64,000 bases of DNA from the NCBI GenBank assembly GCA_022478985.1, contig JAKSZP010013286.1, positions 1 through 64,000 of the forward strand, read 5' to 3'. Below, piece after piece: positions 33,092 to 45,189 of the stretch; position 1 is the stretch's first letter; each line of letters starts with the position of its first letter. Origin of the DNA: Massospora cicadina. Lineage: Eukaryota; Entomophthoromycota; Entomophthoromycetes; Entomophthorales; Entomophthoraceae. The notes under the pieces are model-generated. The model searched no databases. It worked only from the letters and a program-made list of their open reading frames with translations, and was not told where the DNA came from. A program made the position numbers and the translations under genes.

Positions 33092-34190
33092 TTGATTCAA
33101 ACAGCAATTTTTGATAATCACAAAGGAAAGATGGGCGTGTTCAACAAAAATAAATTAAACTGGGCGAAAGCCATAACAGTTAATGGACAAAACGGTGCGC
33201 CAAAGGGCAAGAAACGCCCTGGAGGGGGACTGGGAACCAATGCCACCAAAAAACACAAACTGAGCCACCTCCTAAGTTTGTGGAGTTTACCATGAAACAC
33301 AACCAGTACATGGAAATCCAGTATAAAATAACCCCTTTTGAAGGTAGAGCACAGGCTCTGACTCTACCTAGGGGCTGAGTCACCAACTCTGTGGGAGAAT
33401 GTGTGCGAAGCACAGGCCTCTCTCTTACCATATGCGGTGTACATGAACATGGAAATGGTCCCACATGGTTGAGTCAAACTGGGCTTTCTGACCAAAGAAG
33501 ACACAGACGCTGCCATAAAATTATGCGTCAAAGCTGCCCTCCCTAAGGGCAAACCAGATTTTGCGCACCGTGCACACCAGATGGAACAAAGTGAACACTT
33601 TGTTAATCTTTGACTCGCTCCCCACCAACCTCCCCCACAAGCAAATTGATGAGGAGCTCCGTGCTAGACTTAAACACTATGGAGATATTAAACAATTAGA
33701 ATTACAAAAATTCCAATTGATGCCAAACCTGTGCACAGGAATGGAATTCGCCATAATCCACCCAATCCCCAAGGAGGCAGAGGATCTCACAAGAATCCCT
33801 CGCATAGCTCAAGTTCACATCCCAGATGGGAAGGTGTCAGAACCATTTCATGTCACACCGGAATGTGCACTGCCAATATGCAACCATTGCACCGCATTAG
33901 GGCACAAGGAACATACATGCCCAGTGAAGGAGACATCATGACCCCAGAATTCTGTGATGACATCATGGACAAATATGATGCAGAAATCAGCAAAAATGAT
34001 AGATTCCAACAAAGCCTTCCAATGGGAAGAGGATGGGTTCTACCTCATCATAGACCCAGTAACATAAAAACATGCAAAATGCTGCAGAAGGCCTGAAAGT
34101 GGGAAGTGGCCAAGGCGGCATCACTTGCAGCCTCCGCCATCAACCCTAGCAAAATTCAGGAAGACATTGAGGAAATCAGCCGAAACAACC
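33092..34190 (+). pseudogene. LINE-D ORF1 protein
   Basis: The N-terminal frame 33092-33295 includes a Lys-rich start (GKKRPGGGLGTNATKKHK). The frame 33561-33941 gives the RRM-like block (RTVHTRWNKVNTLLIFDSLP; EELRARLKHYGDIKQLEL) and a perfect CCHC zinc knuckle CNHCTALGHKEHTC. The frame then shifts. Downstream, EAAKAASLAASA-like sequence near 34100 is the basic/Ala-rich tail. The layout equals LINE-B ORF1. Confidence 0.75.
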
Positions 34191-34624
34191 AATCATAACA
34201 GGATGCCCAAGCTGAGGAGTACATGGAGGAAATTATTCAAGTCACCCAATCAGAGCAGTATGCCCAAAATGTTTATTTTTTAACATTGCGACTGGATTAC
34301 CAAATGACATCAATTAAGCAAAATTAGCAGACCAATTCAGCTCCACTATGGGTTGAAAAGCGGGACCTAATTCTCCAAATTTTCACCCCAAAAACACAGA
34401 AATAAATCATCACACCGCACCATTTCGCCAAGGGTCTACATGTGGAAGAATATGCCACAAATCTAAAAAACTGCAATTTCTGTAAGAAATCAACACAAGT
34501 TATGGAATCGAACAATGCCACATAATATACTGGCCCTATGACACAAAGCAGGACCAGTTATAGGGGCGTCAGGTGTAGACCAGGAGGCCCTCCCAACCAC
34601 TCCTGAGGCGCCACGGGCACCTTA

Positions 34625-35300
34625 GTGACAATAGGGACACTAAATATTGTGGGAGCCAGGGCTCAAGCGTCCCAAGCCAAAAATCTGGACTTCCTTTGCA
34701 AACCCCCTGTAAATATCTTGGCTATCCAAGAAACTCACTGTCTACAGGGGGAAGAAGGATCCTGGTCAGCCACGGTCTCACCATCCCTATCAGTATGGAC
34801 GACACACTTTGGGGTGGTCCTCAGAATTAACAAAAAACTAAAAATTACAAATCCTTCCTCATATCTGCATGGCTGAATCTTGGTTGCAACGGTTGTAAAC
34901 TTTGAGGACACAATTACAATAGCAAGTGTCTATGCACTGTGCACCACAGCTGTTTAAAAACAATTTCTCAACACCATCACAACTCTCACCCTACCACCTG
35001 ATACCATTCTACTGGGCGACTTTAACTGCTGGGATAACTCCAACATGGACCAATGGCCTTTACCAGAGGATACCCACCGGGGCACAAAGAGTTCTGTGCC
35101 ATGAAGGCATCCCTAGGCCTACATGATACCCTCCCTCCAGGTCACCACTCCTTCTCATAATGCCCCGCCCCAACATATATGTGGGAACGCTCATCTCAAT
35201 GAGTTGCATTGAGTACATCCTTGTACCAAAAACCTAACGCTTGAACATTTCCAAAATTGCAACAAAAGTTAATTTCTCTGACCACTAGCTCATCTCATTG
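34625..35300 (+). pseudogene. LINE-D ORF2 endonuclease domain
   Basis: The frame 34625-34876 carries IGTLNIVGARAQASQAKNLD and ILAIQETHCLQG, the N-terminal Asn strand and the QETH motif. After frameshifts ILLGDFNCWDN appears at about 35007 (GDFN intact) and FSDH at about 35276 followed by a stop, then LISL. The three catalytic landmarks are readable but lie in different or interrupted frames. Confidence 0.78.
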
Positions 35301-35949
35301 CAGCTCTCAGAAAACCCAAACTCCCACACAGGCGTCAACCTGGAGGAAGCTATACCTGGAAACATAAAATTGCCCAAAATATTTGCATGGTTGAACATGA
35401 GGCCACAAACCCAAAATTTGCAACCCCATTAATGTCAGATCCCATTGAAACTTGAGTAAATTATAAAGCCAACCTAATAAAATAAAACTCACCATCTTGC
35501 CTCGCATAAGTACACCACGACACAGCCACAATCAGGTGCACCTTGGTGGAGCTGGATCACCTTGAGCTCAACGCCCCAAAGTCTGGCTACAGCCTCAATT
35601 GGGGAAACAAATGGGCAGAAATATCAGCCCGCCTAAACGCTCTCATTTTTGAACACCAACACAGAAACAAGGTATTAAGAAAAGGTAAGTTCATAAAAGA
35701 AGGCAAAAAGCTCACCATACTTTTTCCAACAATTCCACTCCTGCAGCAACCAGCCCATGTGCACACAGGTCCACAAAGTTGAAGGCACCGTGGCGACTGA
35801 CCCAACTGAGAAAAAACGGAAGTACACCGTTACTATACAGAACTACATCAAGACACCCCAACAGACTCCCCAAAAATTAAAAATTTTATACACATCGCCA
35901 GAATACAAAGTGTACCGCTGGACTACAACCTCCTAAACATAATAACAAA

Positions 35950-36839
35950 GAGGAACTCTGGGACACAGCCCGCGGTGCACCTCATAGGAAATGCCCAGTG
36001 CCTGAAGGGATACCCTACAAATTTTATAAGAAATATTTCAATAAAATCGCCCCCCTCCTCTTTCCATCAATGAACCATTGCCTGCTGGAGACATATCTCC
36101 TTTCTGGAGGCTAAGACTCCTATGTCATAACCCTGTACAAAAAGGGTGGCAAATTGGACCTGGCCAACTGGCTCCCAATTGCACTCTCTGACACAGATAC
36201 AAAGCTAATTACAAAATTTTTATCATCCAGATTAGGCACAAAAGCCTCTAATATCCTGTCACCCAATTAGTTTGTGTTCATCCCTGGCGTTCAATCTGGA
36301 CCAATATACACTCAGTCGCCAACATATGTCAATACAAAGAATCTGGAGCCCTGGTATTCCTAGACCAGGAGAAGGCATACAACCGCGTTAGCTGGCCATA
36401 CCTGAAGGAATGCCTGAGCGCTTTCAAACTCCCACCCAAATTCATAAAATGGGCGATGCTCCTCACAGAATCTGCATCCATGGCTGTATGCAGACCTGGC
36501 TTTCTAACCAACAAGATCTCACCATGCAGAGGGCTTAAACAAGGGGACCTGCTCAGCACGCTGCTGTACAACTTCAGCTTTGATCCACTCCTTCACATTT
36601 CTAACTCACACCTTATGGGCATAACTGCACAAGGCCAGTCACCAGTCAAGATACTAGCCTTTGCGGATGACTGCGTGACAGGTATAGCTAACAATAATGA
36701 TGCTGCCAACTGGAACGTACTTTATAGAAAATTTTATTGTAAGCAACGCATTGCTCAACAAAAGGAAAACGGAAATAATACTCTTAGGCAAGTACACCAA
36801 CAACTGGGCTACAACACCCAAACCTCACAGACCCCATGA
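35950..36839 (+). pseudogene. LINE-D reverse transcriptase
   Basis: RKCPVPEGIPYKFYKKYF near 35990 shows a changed PGPDG motif. LYKKGGKLDLANW follows, then LVFLDQEKAYNRVSWPYLKE (motif A, near 36350; its Asp kept, second Asp now Asn). The frame 36456-36839 has RGLKQGDLLSTLLYNFSFDP (motif B) and KILAFADDCVTGIANN, with FADD at 36660-36671, both Asp intact. Stops lie at about 36112 and 36268. Confidence 0.83.
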
Positions 36840-36941
36840 AGAAACAACCCCATCATTCTCCCTTTCACATCAACTCCTTCATCCAACACTGTCCGCCGCC
36901 TTGGGGTTTGGCTGGAGACAGGAGGGTACGCCAACGATACA

Positions 36942-38170
36942 ATGGAAAACAAACTACTACAGAGGACGACCAACCGTGTAGCTTCCATTAACAGAAAATC
37001 CCCAGGATTAAAAGGGCGAGTAACAGTTGCCAACTCACTCATCCTCCCAATGCTGTGGTTCCCCGCACATGCAATATACTTCTCACTTACTTTCATATCC
37101 TCAATACGCGAGCTTATCCAGGGATGGCTGTGGCCTGGGACCCAGCCACCTTTACAGGTGGAAACTCTCTTTGGCCCACGCTTCATTGGAGGCATGGGCC
37201 TAATGGACTTTGAGGTTCACGCCAACCGTATACTGGGCACCTGGATAAAGGAAGTCCTTACCTCAGACCTCCCACAACAACATTGATCCAGAGCAGCGAG
37301 GGCCAACTTTTCACAGGCGCAAAAACTATCAAACCCACACATCCCGTTCAGCCTGCTCACATACCTCGAAAAACACCCCATCACAGTGGGCCCTCATGGA
37401 ACTCCCCACACTTCAAACACCTCCTCCGCATCATCTGACACATGGGGTGGTCAGTTACACTCACAGGCACTAGTCAGGGGAGGGACAGGCCCAGAGCCCA
37501 CTTCACACTAAGGAACCCAGTTGACAACTTCAGAGGGAAACACACAATGTGGCCTCAAACATAGGAAGAATTGAATGCCTGGATACTCTAGACATCCCAT
37601 ATGACATAACAATGAAGAAGCCAATATGGAGGCTAACACAAAATCCGCTCCTCCAGCAAAGGGTAAGAGCTATCACTTGGCGCTGCCTCAGAAGAGCCTA
37701 TAGAACAGCAGATCGCTCCAACTCTTCATTTGAAGTGCACAGTGTGCGGAGGGGATGGCACCCTAAACCAACGCCTTGAAGCACGTCCCCCATCAAGAGC
37801 CATATGGAGGGAAGTTGCGCGCCTGCTTAGGATCCAAAATAACCAGGATTCTTCTATCTCCAGGAGCGTTCTTGCGTTCCATCTCATATACTCAATACCA
37901 CCTACCCTCTGCTCCCTAATATATATCCATTGCAATGTGGACAATCCACACCATTGCTTTGGATGCGTTCAAGAGTACCATACCAACCATCCGTGGTATA
38001 ATCAGTAGATTCCACATTCACCTACTGGAACACTTCAAAGCCTGGTTTTATGGATACATGAAGCTGAGGCAGCAAAGGCTTGAAGAGTCATGTTTCCCAG
38101 TATGGTTCCTACACACATACCCCTTCATACACACCTGCTCCACAACAGGGGATACCCCTTCAGGATAGCA
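36942..38170 (+). pseudogene. LINE-D ORF2 C-terminal region
   Basis: The frame 36942-37286 carries SPGLKGRVTVANSLILPMLW and IRELIQGWLWPGTQ ... FGPRFIGGMGLMDFE, matching the thumb-distal region of LINE-B. The frame 37549-37779 has RIECLDTLDIPYDITMKKPI. The frame 37730-38008 has CTVCGGDGTL, then RAIWREVARLL, the zf-RVT-like ribbon with His and the last Cys replaced (QRLEARPPS in place of HRLE-CPPS). Confidence 0.72.
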
Positions 38171-38384
38171 TACTCAATCCCCCCCACACACCTGGAGGTA
38201 CAATTAGCAACAGGGGTAGCTCATCTATTCTGGGGTGCCTAATTCAGCTCCACTTCGCCTTCCCCTATGTATATCGGTATTGCTTGTCCCATGGTCAGCT
38301 TACCTTGGTTAAATATTTAAGTTTATTGTGAGGAAGGCCAACCATGGGACGACACTTCCAAATTTGGCCTGAAAGGAACAGAAC

Positions 38385-39095
38385 TTAGTAACAGGGAAGG
38401 CTCCCCAGAGAAGCAATGCTATCTCTTGTTGCTAGCGGGAACGCCACTATGGGGAGGGGGAGGGAACGTGTGAAGGGGCCGTAGCCACAATTGAACACGT
38501 GTGTAGGAAAGGTATGATTTGATGAACCAATCTGGGAACCAGGAGGAGACCAGCTGTCGGCGATGAAGTAGGAGGTATCCAAACATCCACACCTGAAAGT
38601 GCCCACCAAAATGAGACCGGAATCTGTGGACAGCTTCTGGGAGGGTGGGGGTGGAGCCTGCGATGGCATCCAAGACAATCGTGTGGATAGTCCACATGGC
38701 GATTGCAACCACTAGAGCACAGAGGGAGGGTGGAAGGGGGAGGCCATTGATAAAGCAAACATATCTCTTGACAGACTGAAGGGATGTGTTTGATCCTGGC
38801 CAAGCAGACGTTGAACTTCGCGCCATATCACTTTAGAGGTAGGACACTTCTCCATGCGGTGGAACAGCGTTCCATACTGGCCACACACGACGCAGGATGA
38901 GTGTAAAGCATAAGAGCGCTCAACCGTATGGTACACCCACCTCAGGCAGCGCCACACATGGGAGAGGATTTGAGGCTGCAACAGAGGGTGGTGTGCATAT
39001 TTCCAAATAGTCTTCTGAGTCTCAATGGAGTAAGGAAAGTCCATCATGTCCAGGTAGTCCACCCTGGATAGGACATGAGGGCGTGTGGGGATCAC
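38385..39095 (-). pseudogene. LINE-B' ORF2 zinc-binding C-terminus
   Basis: The frame 38712-39095 contains RVDYLDMMDFPYSIETQKTI, then WKYAHHPLLQPQIL, CVVCGQYGTLFHRMEKCPTS and KVIWREVQRLL, an intact CCHC zf-RVT ribbon (C-x2-C-x8-H-x4-C). The overlapping frames 38385-38708 and 38419-38826 continue to the C-terminal end in shifted frames. The corresponding LINE-B segment has a TGA after QKTI and a stop after IWR; LINE-B' has neither, so the lesions are private. Confidence 0.75.
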
Positions 39096-39185
39096 GCCAT
39101 CTTGAATGGGTAACCCCTGTACCTCTTGTGTGAACTGAGAAGAGGGGCGGCCTCTCTGGGCTGTGTGTCCACTAATACGGATTCT

Positions 39186-39731
39186 TCACTCTGCGCTCCA
39201 CATGGAGAGGAGGATTCGTTTGTCTTGCGTTTTAGTCCTGTGAGGACCTGTGGCCGATGGGTGTGAAGCCAGGTATTTCATCAAGGAGTGAGGGTTTGAT
39301 TGATTGTTAAGGCCCAAGGCGTGGGAGAAGTTGGAGCAGGCTGTGTGGGACCAGTGTTGGGAGGGGAGCATAGGGGCGGTGACGGCCGCAATCCAGGTGC
39401 CCAGGATCTTGGCAGCATGGGCTTTGAAGTCAAGCAGGCCCATGCCACCACGATGATGAGGGCCAGACATGACCTCTAGCCGTACTGGTGGTGGGCGGCC
39501 TAACCAAAGCCATCCTTGCAGAAGGGCATACAAGGATTTGAAAAAGCCTGGGGAGAAGGGGATGGCGTGGGCTCCAAACCAGACTTTGGAGAGGAGCATA
39601 GAGTTGGCTAAAACGACCCTGCCAGTAAGGGAAGTAGGTTGGGCTCTGAGTAAGGCGATGCGCTTCGTCACGTTGTCTAGAATATGACTTTCTATCACTG
39701 CTGATGCATACCCGCCTGCCTCCACCCACAC
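39186..39731 (-). pseudogene. LINE-B' ORF2 thumb and distal region
   Basis: The frame reads VEAGGYASAVIESHILDNVT, then TGRVVLANSMLLSKVWFGAH and LLQGWLWLGRPPPVRLEVM, matching LINE-B (25919 onward) almost residue for residue. A frame break near 39735 separates it from the RT. This distal region is conserved among L1/Tx1-like LINEs here, but its exact role is not known to me. Confidence 0.72.
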
Positions 39732-39999
39732 GCCCAGATGGCGGACAGCTCTATGGTAGGGCGTGGCATGAAGGGGAGCACTAGTGGGGCGGTGTGGGTT
39801 GAGCTGGGAGGGCGAGCATGTGTGCGAGAAGATGGGCCGGGCTGGGCACTGGTCGCTAGGGCCCAGCAGGTTTGATACCGACCAAGGAGGATGATTTCAG
39901 TTTGGAAGCATTCAGTGCAGCATTACTTACCTGGAAGTACTCCTGGATGAGAGCTTCAAGCGCGCGTGTGTCTCTAATATTAGACACCCCTACCACACA

Positions 40000-40714
40000 G
40001 TAGTCTACAAACGCCATCATCTTGACTGGTGCTTAGCTTGGTACATGGACCCCAGTGAGTTGGGCATTCATTTTTCGAAGTAGTGGTAAAGGCTGAAGTT
40101 GTATAAGAGTGGGCTGAGGGGGTCCCCTTGTCGTAAGCCCCTTTGAGGGCGTACTATTTCTGTTAGGAAGCCAGGGCCACGCACTGCCATTGTTGAAGAT
40201 TCCGTGAGCAGCATTACCCAGTTGATGAAGCAAGGGGGTAAGCGGAATTGATGGAGGCAGGCCCTGAGGTATTCCCAAATTAACTCTATCATAGGCCTTC
40301 TGTTGTTCTAAGAATACAATTGCCCCAGAGGCTGTGGACTGGCATGCGTTAGCCACAGAGTGCACGTCGTCCCAAATCAACCTTTTTGGGTATGAAACCG
40401 AATTGTTCTGGGGAGATGGTGGCAGATGCTACAATCTTTAAACGGTTAGCCATTATTTTAGTTAAAATTTTTGTATCCGTGTTAATTAAAGAAATGGGGC
40501 GCCATTTGGCTAAGTCTAGCTTGTCCCCTTTCTTGAAGAGTGTGACAGTGAAGGCCTCTTGTCCTCCTGGTAGGAGGCGCATTTCCAGAAGGCTCTGGTT
40601 AAGTGAGGCAAGCAGCAGTGGGGATATATATTTGAAGTACTTTTTATAGAATTCATATGGAATGCCATCTGGCCTGGGCATTTCCGATTTGATGCACCGC
40701 GAATGGCTGTCCAT
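40000..40714 (-). pseudogene. LINE-B' reverse transcriptase, catalytic site mutated
   Basis: The frame 40349-40714 carries PDGIPYEFYKKYFKYISPLL, then TLFKKGDKLDLAKWRPISLI and ISPEQFGFIPKKVD. The frame 40033-40380 adds FLEQQKAYDRVN and the frame 40068-40292 adds GLRQGDPLSPLLYNFSL. The motif C position (40000-40011) reads FVDY instead of FADD, so the second Asp is replaced by Tyr. RT activity is not expected. Confidence 0.82.
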
Positions 40715-41163
40715 AGTTCATTTGTAGTAATCAAATTCATTATTTCCGGTTATCAGGAAATGGTGCAGATGTGGGTTCAGTCGAAAAATTCCGCCACTTT
40801 AGCCGGCTAAATTGGATCAGATCGTTATAACTTGGATAAATCTTTTTGTATTTTGATTGTCACTTCAGCTGGCATATCCATGATGGAATCATCTGATCCT
40901 CGCACCTATGTGCAGGCCACGCTCTGGCATGGTGTGAAATTTTTAAAAATTTGCGGTGCACTTGTTGCCCTCTGTAATGCGTTTGGCCATGTATTGAACA
41001 CAAACCTGATGTTTGTGTTGCCTTCAAGCACGTTGAGGCGGGCAGCTGCTTCCATTCACTTCTGGCCCCATGCAGGGCTGTAGCCTGTAGCTAGGATGTT
41101 GGACTCCAGGTGTGCCAACTCTGCCAGAGCGCGCGAAATGACAGCCGATGTGGCTCATGAGCA

Positions 41164-42062
41164 TCAGGAGGAGAGGTGGCGAGAGTGGCAGATGGTATCC
41201 TCTTTGAAGGCTGCCCATGTGGAGATGGGGTCCATGCAAAACGGTGTAACAAACTTTTTGCCAAAATTGCTGATTCCACCCAAGTGGAAATTCCTGGCAA
41301 CACAATTTTGGGGAGGGCGGAGTTTGCACCAATGTGGGGCCTTAGCCACTGTGACAGGTAGGTGATAGGTTATTGAGACCAGCTGGTGGTCAGAGAATTC
41401 AATTTTTGTTGTTTGGAAGTGGGAAATGTGAGGTTGGAATTTCGCCAGTGTAAGGATAAGGTCGATGCGAGTCATAGTGCTTAATTGGCTGTTGTGGACG
41501 TGGGGGCGAATCATGTTTTTGAGCAGTGGGGCTTGCTGTAGCAGCGCATCCATTAACCCAAGGGTGGCCTTTAGAACGCAAAGTTCTACGTGACCCTGGG
41601 GGACATGGGGGAGTAAGGCCAACGGTCTGTGGGTGTGTTTAGCTAACAGTTCATGTCGCTGACTATAAAGGTGTCTGGGGGTAACGGGAGGTATTTGACC
41701 AGTGAGAAAAATTCTCGAAGCTCTCAAGTACAGATTGGGGCATAGATGTTGATGATAGCGTGCACCATATCAGCCCCCAAGAAAGTGACAATGAGGACTC
41801 AGCCATTGAGGAAGGATTCTGATGATAAAAATTTGAAAAATTTATTTTCAAACTAGCACCCCACAGTGCTCTGACCAAAAGGATAGAGAGGGGAGGAGCA
41901 TGGTTTTCCAAGCATCCTCAGAACCTCGCAGACAGTGGGACTCCTGGATGGCCAGGATATCCACGGGTAAATTTTTTTATAAAAACTCAGTTTCCTAGCC
42001 CAGGATGGCGAGGCCTTGAGTCTGGCGATATTCAACGTCCCTAAATTGAAGGTTTCCTCCAT
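41164..42062 (-). pseudogene. LINE-B' ORF2 endonuclease domain
   Basis: The frame 41853-42062 opens with NLGTLNIARLKASPSWARKL. The frame 41164-41727 carries TRIDLILTLAKFQPHISHFQ and KIEFSDHQLVSITYHLP, including the SDH motif. A QE-x-H equivalent lies around 41945, and SDMNCW is readable near 41660. The order and spacing equal those of LINE-B. Frame breaks near 41730 and 41850. Confidence 0.75.
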
Positions 42063-42559
42063 TGCACCTTAGGTGTGAGGGGTGGGCACCCAGGACCACT
42101 AACCTCCTCTAGATCATTATGGGCCTTCACGGCAGTGTGGGTGTTTGCAGCAATGCTATCAGTAGTTTTGTTGATTTTAGCAGAAAGGTTCGCGTTGGCT
42201 TTTGCCTTCATTTTTTGTTTCCCTGACATTAAACGAATTTTTTGCGGTGAAGATGAGTTCAGTGCACCAACAATTGGGTCAAAAAAATTTCAGGTAGGTT
42301 GGACCCCAGGTCAGTTTCAATCAGAGCTTAGTTGCAAAGATTGGGTGAGATCGAGTCACCCATTGGATCCTCAGATTGGGTGGCCCAATTGGCATGGGCT
42401 TCCCAATCGGATTGGTTGAGGATCTCCAAGTTGCTTCCGCCTCAAAGGTTTTGATGTCCTCCTGGCGTTGGGAGTGTGGGATAGCGGTTGTGACTTTGGC
42501 CGCTTCCTTAGCCGCAGCCCTGCAGGCCTGCTTGGCCTTCTTCCGCTATTGTGGGGAAA

Positions 42560-43262
42560 TAGGTTTAACCAGTAGGTAGCAGCCTTGTGCTCCCCATGGG
42601 AAAGCCTCTTTGGTGCTTGCGGTTGGTTCATAGTGCGCCTCTCCACTGGCCATGGCTGCCAAGGGGTGCTCTTGGAATGTGATGCCCCCCTTGGTGGGGC
42701 ATACATGTGCCTTATGGCTGAACGCATCACAGTGGGTGCAGATGGGGTGCGCTGTTCACGGTTACCCAGAAAGGGTGGGTGGTATGCCCTTCAAATTGAT
42801 ATATGTGGAGTGCGGGATCTGGGTTAGGTCTTTTGCGATCTCCTCAGTTGGGGTCAGAACTGCGATGGCTTTGCTGGTGCACAGGTGTGGCATCAGCCTA
42901 AAGCGTTGTATCTGGAAAGATTTTACTTTGCCATATAAGATGAGACTATCTTTCAGGTGCTGCTCCAAAATGGCACGTTTTACTGTAGTAGGCAAAAAGT
43001 CAAACGTGAGGAAAATTTGGTTGGATTTTGTCCATCTGGTGCGCTTAGTTTCAATGACCTGCTGCCCTTTGGGGAGGTCAATCACAACGCGCACCGCAGC
43101 AGCTTCATCTGCTACCTCCTTGTTTTGAAACTGAGGTCCAGCTGACTGCATGACATGGAGTGAGGTGCAATGTACACCGTAGTCAGGAAAAAGTGTGCAC
43201 ATCCTCACATAATCTTTCCCATAAAGCTGTTTGTTGGATGTCCAGAAACACAAGGACTCCAT
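42560..43262 (-). pseudogene. LINE-B' ORF1 protein
   Basis: The 166-residue frame 42762-43262 gives ESLCFWTSNKQLYGKDYVRM, the RRM-like block (KSNQIFLTFDFLPTTVKRAI; KVKSFQIQRFRLMPHLCTS) and ends at TLSG. After a shift the zinc knuckle CTHCDAFSHKAHVC follows near 42700-42745, then the basic tail near 42490-42550. It is more contiguous than LINE-B ORF1. Confidence 0.75.
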
Positions 43263-43572
43263 ATATCACCAACAAGAGTGGTTGGGAGTGCGGCGTGTTG
43301 ATGTACTGGTTGCATCGTGCTTGCCAAGTGAGGACTTCTGGGGAAATAGTGACCGTCAGTTTTTTTATTTTTTTCTATTCCGCCGGTTTCTCCAGGGTGT
43401 TTTCAAACGTTTGAGGCCGCGGGCCTACCACCTGCTCCTCTTACCTTACTTGCCCAACTGCTCCCTGACATGGGTGCAGACTAATCTCCTCTGTGAGATT
43501 ATCAAACTAGAATCAGACTTGAATTGAATAAGTTGCAAACTGATTGCAACGAGAGAGAAAAGTTTTGTTGTT

Positions 43573-45189
43573 AATGAATCTAATTACTTGTGATAAACAA
43601 TGGTATGCCATTAGTGGTGCACCACACAGGAAGTGCCCAGGTCCAGATAGAATTCTGTATAAGTTCTACAAGCAATATTTTAATTATCTCTCATCGCTAA
43701 TGCTTGCTTCAATGAAAAAATGTCTTTTAGAAACGCGCCTCCTTCCTGGGGTCCAGGAGGCCTAAAGGATAACGCTGTATAAGATGGGGTATAATCTGTA
43801 CTTGGCAAACTGGAGCTCCATATCACCTACTAATACAGACACTAAGTTATTTACTAAAGTTATGGCCAACCGCCTAGGGGAAGTTGCCTCTGAAGTAATC
43901 TCCTCTGAGCAGTTTGGTTTTATCCCCAAGCAGTCAATATGGGACAACATACACACCGTAGCCAATGTCTGCGTATCCATGGCTACTGGGGCGCTTATGT
44001 TCTTAGACCAACAAAAAGCTTATGATATGGTCAACTAAGAATACCTCAAATTCTGGCTTCACAAATTCCACCTCCCCCACCAGTTCATAAATTGGGTGAT
44101 GTTGCACACGGAGCCTGCCACGATGGCTTTGCGTGTCTCTGGTTTCCTCACTGATTAGGTTCACCCTCAAAGGGATCTCCGCCAGGGGGATCCTTTAAGT
44201 CCGCTATTGTACAATTTCAGCCTCAACCCACTTTAATGCAATGTGAATGAACGCCTTGCATGTACATGTGCAAAACCAAGCACCTGTTAGGATGCTGGCA
44301 TTCACTTATGATTGTGTAATTGGGGTGTTTGACAACCATGATACATGCGCGCTAGAGGCAACTATACAGGATTACTCCAGGGTCAATAATGCTACCCTTA
44401 ATGCCTCTAAAACCGAAATCATTCTCTGTGGCTAGTACAAACACACTGGTCATTGGCGCCCCTTAGTCAGCCTGCTACGGTAGCTAGCTCTCTGATACGC
44501 TTGCCATGACCATCTCACACCACCCCGCTTGTACTCCCTTTAATGTCAAGACTCACTGCTGGTCTGGTGTGCCATTTGGGAGTGTGGCTGGAGGCGAGAG
44601 GTTTCACCTAATTACTAATGGAGCACCACATCCTAGATAATGTCACAAAGCGAATTGTCGCTCTCAGAGCCCACCAGATTACTCTCAGGCCGGGTTATGC
44701 TTGCCAATTCTATGCTCCTGTCCAAAGTCTGGTTTTGGGACCATATCATCTCTTTCCACCCTCTTTCTTCACCTCTTTATATGCCCTCATACAAGGTTAG
44801 CTTTAGTTAGGCTGCACTCACCAAGTGCGCCTGGATGTCATGTTTAGTCCTCAGCATAGTGGTGGTATGGGCCTGCTCAAATTTAAAGCCCATGCCACTA
44901 AAATACTTTGCACATGAATCACCACAGTCACCAAACCAAACTCTTAGATTAGCACTGGTCACAAGCGGCCTGCTCCAATTTTTGCCCATGCACTTTGCCT
45001 ACGCAATTCTATCCACCCCCATTCCCTGCTTAACTATCTGGCCTCTCATCCCTCTTCTGCGGGCTACATGGGAAGCCATCCCACTTTAAACATATTCTCC
45101 TATCCATGCAGAGCGCTGAGTGAATAATCATCATCAGTGGATACACCAGCCAGAGGGGTCACCCTAGTCCTCATTTCAAGAAAGAAGTC
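43573..45189 (+). pseudogene. LINE-E RT and thumb remnant
   Basis: RKCPGPDRILYKFYKQYFNY near 43630, then the frame 43784-44038 with YLANWSSISPTNTDTKLFTK and FLDQQKAYDMVN (motif A, Asp intact), DLRQGDPLSPLLYNFSLNPL (motif B, near 44175) and, in the frame 44247-44435, MLAFTYDCVIGV. FTYD at 44301-44312 replaces FADD: the first catalytic Asp is Tyr. The distal part (HHILDNVTKRIVALRAH; LIQG) continues to 45189 with stops. Confidence 0.8.

Larger units (their letters stand above)
33090..38325 (+). mobile_element. LINE-D, near full-length L1/Tx1-like LINE
   Basis: ORF1 (about 33092-34200), endonuclease (34625-35300), RT (35950-36840) and zinc-binding C-terminus (to 38000) are in the usual order, followed by the 3' tail CCCATGGTCAGCTTACCTTG then GTTAAATATTT. 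It is a different subfamily from LINE-B: proteins are similar in motif but not in detail. Multiple stops and frameshifts. Its 3' end directly meets the 3' end of LINE-B' on the opposite strand. Confidence 0.85.
38330..43565 (-). mobile_element. LINE-B', inverted near full-length copy of LINE-B
   Basis: On the minus strand it repeats LINE-B from the 5' end (TCTCTCTCGTTGCAATCAG at about 43560) to the 3' tail (CCCATGGTTGGCCTTCCTCA, then CAATAAA at 38330). Most peptide segments are identical or nearly so. Independent stops and the FVDY change show that it too is defective. Its 3' end abuts LINE-D's 3' end, and its 5' end abuts the truncated start of LINE-E. Confidence 0.88.

Noticed and set aside
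38330..45189. Twin-priming inversion joining LINE-B' (minus) and LINE-E (plus)
   Set aside because: LINE-B' has its own complete 5' end and 3' tail, so it cannot be the inverted 5' part of LINE-E.
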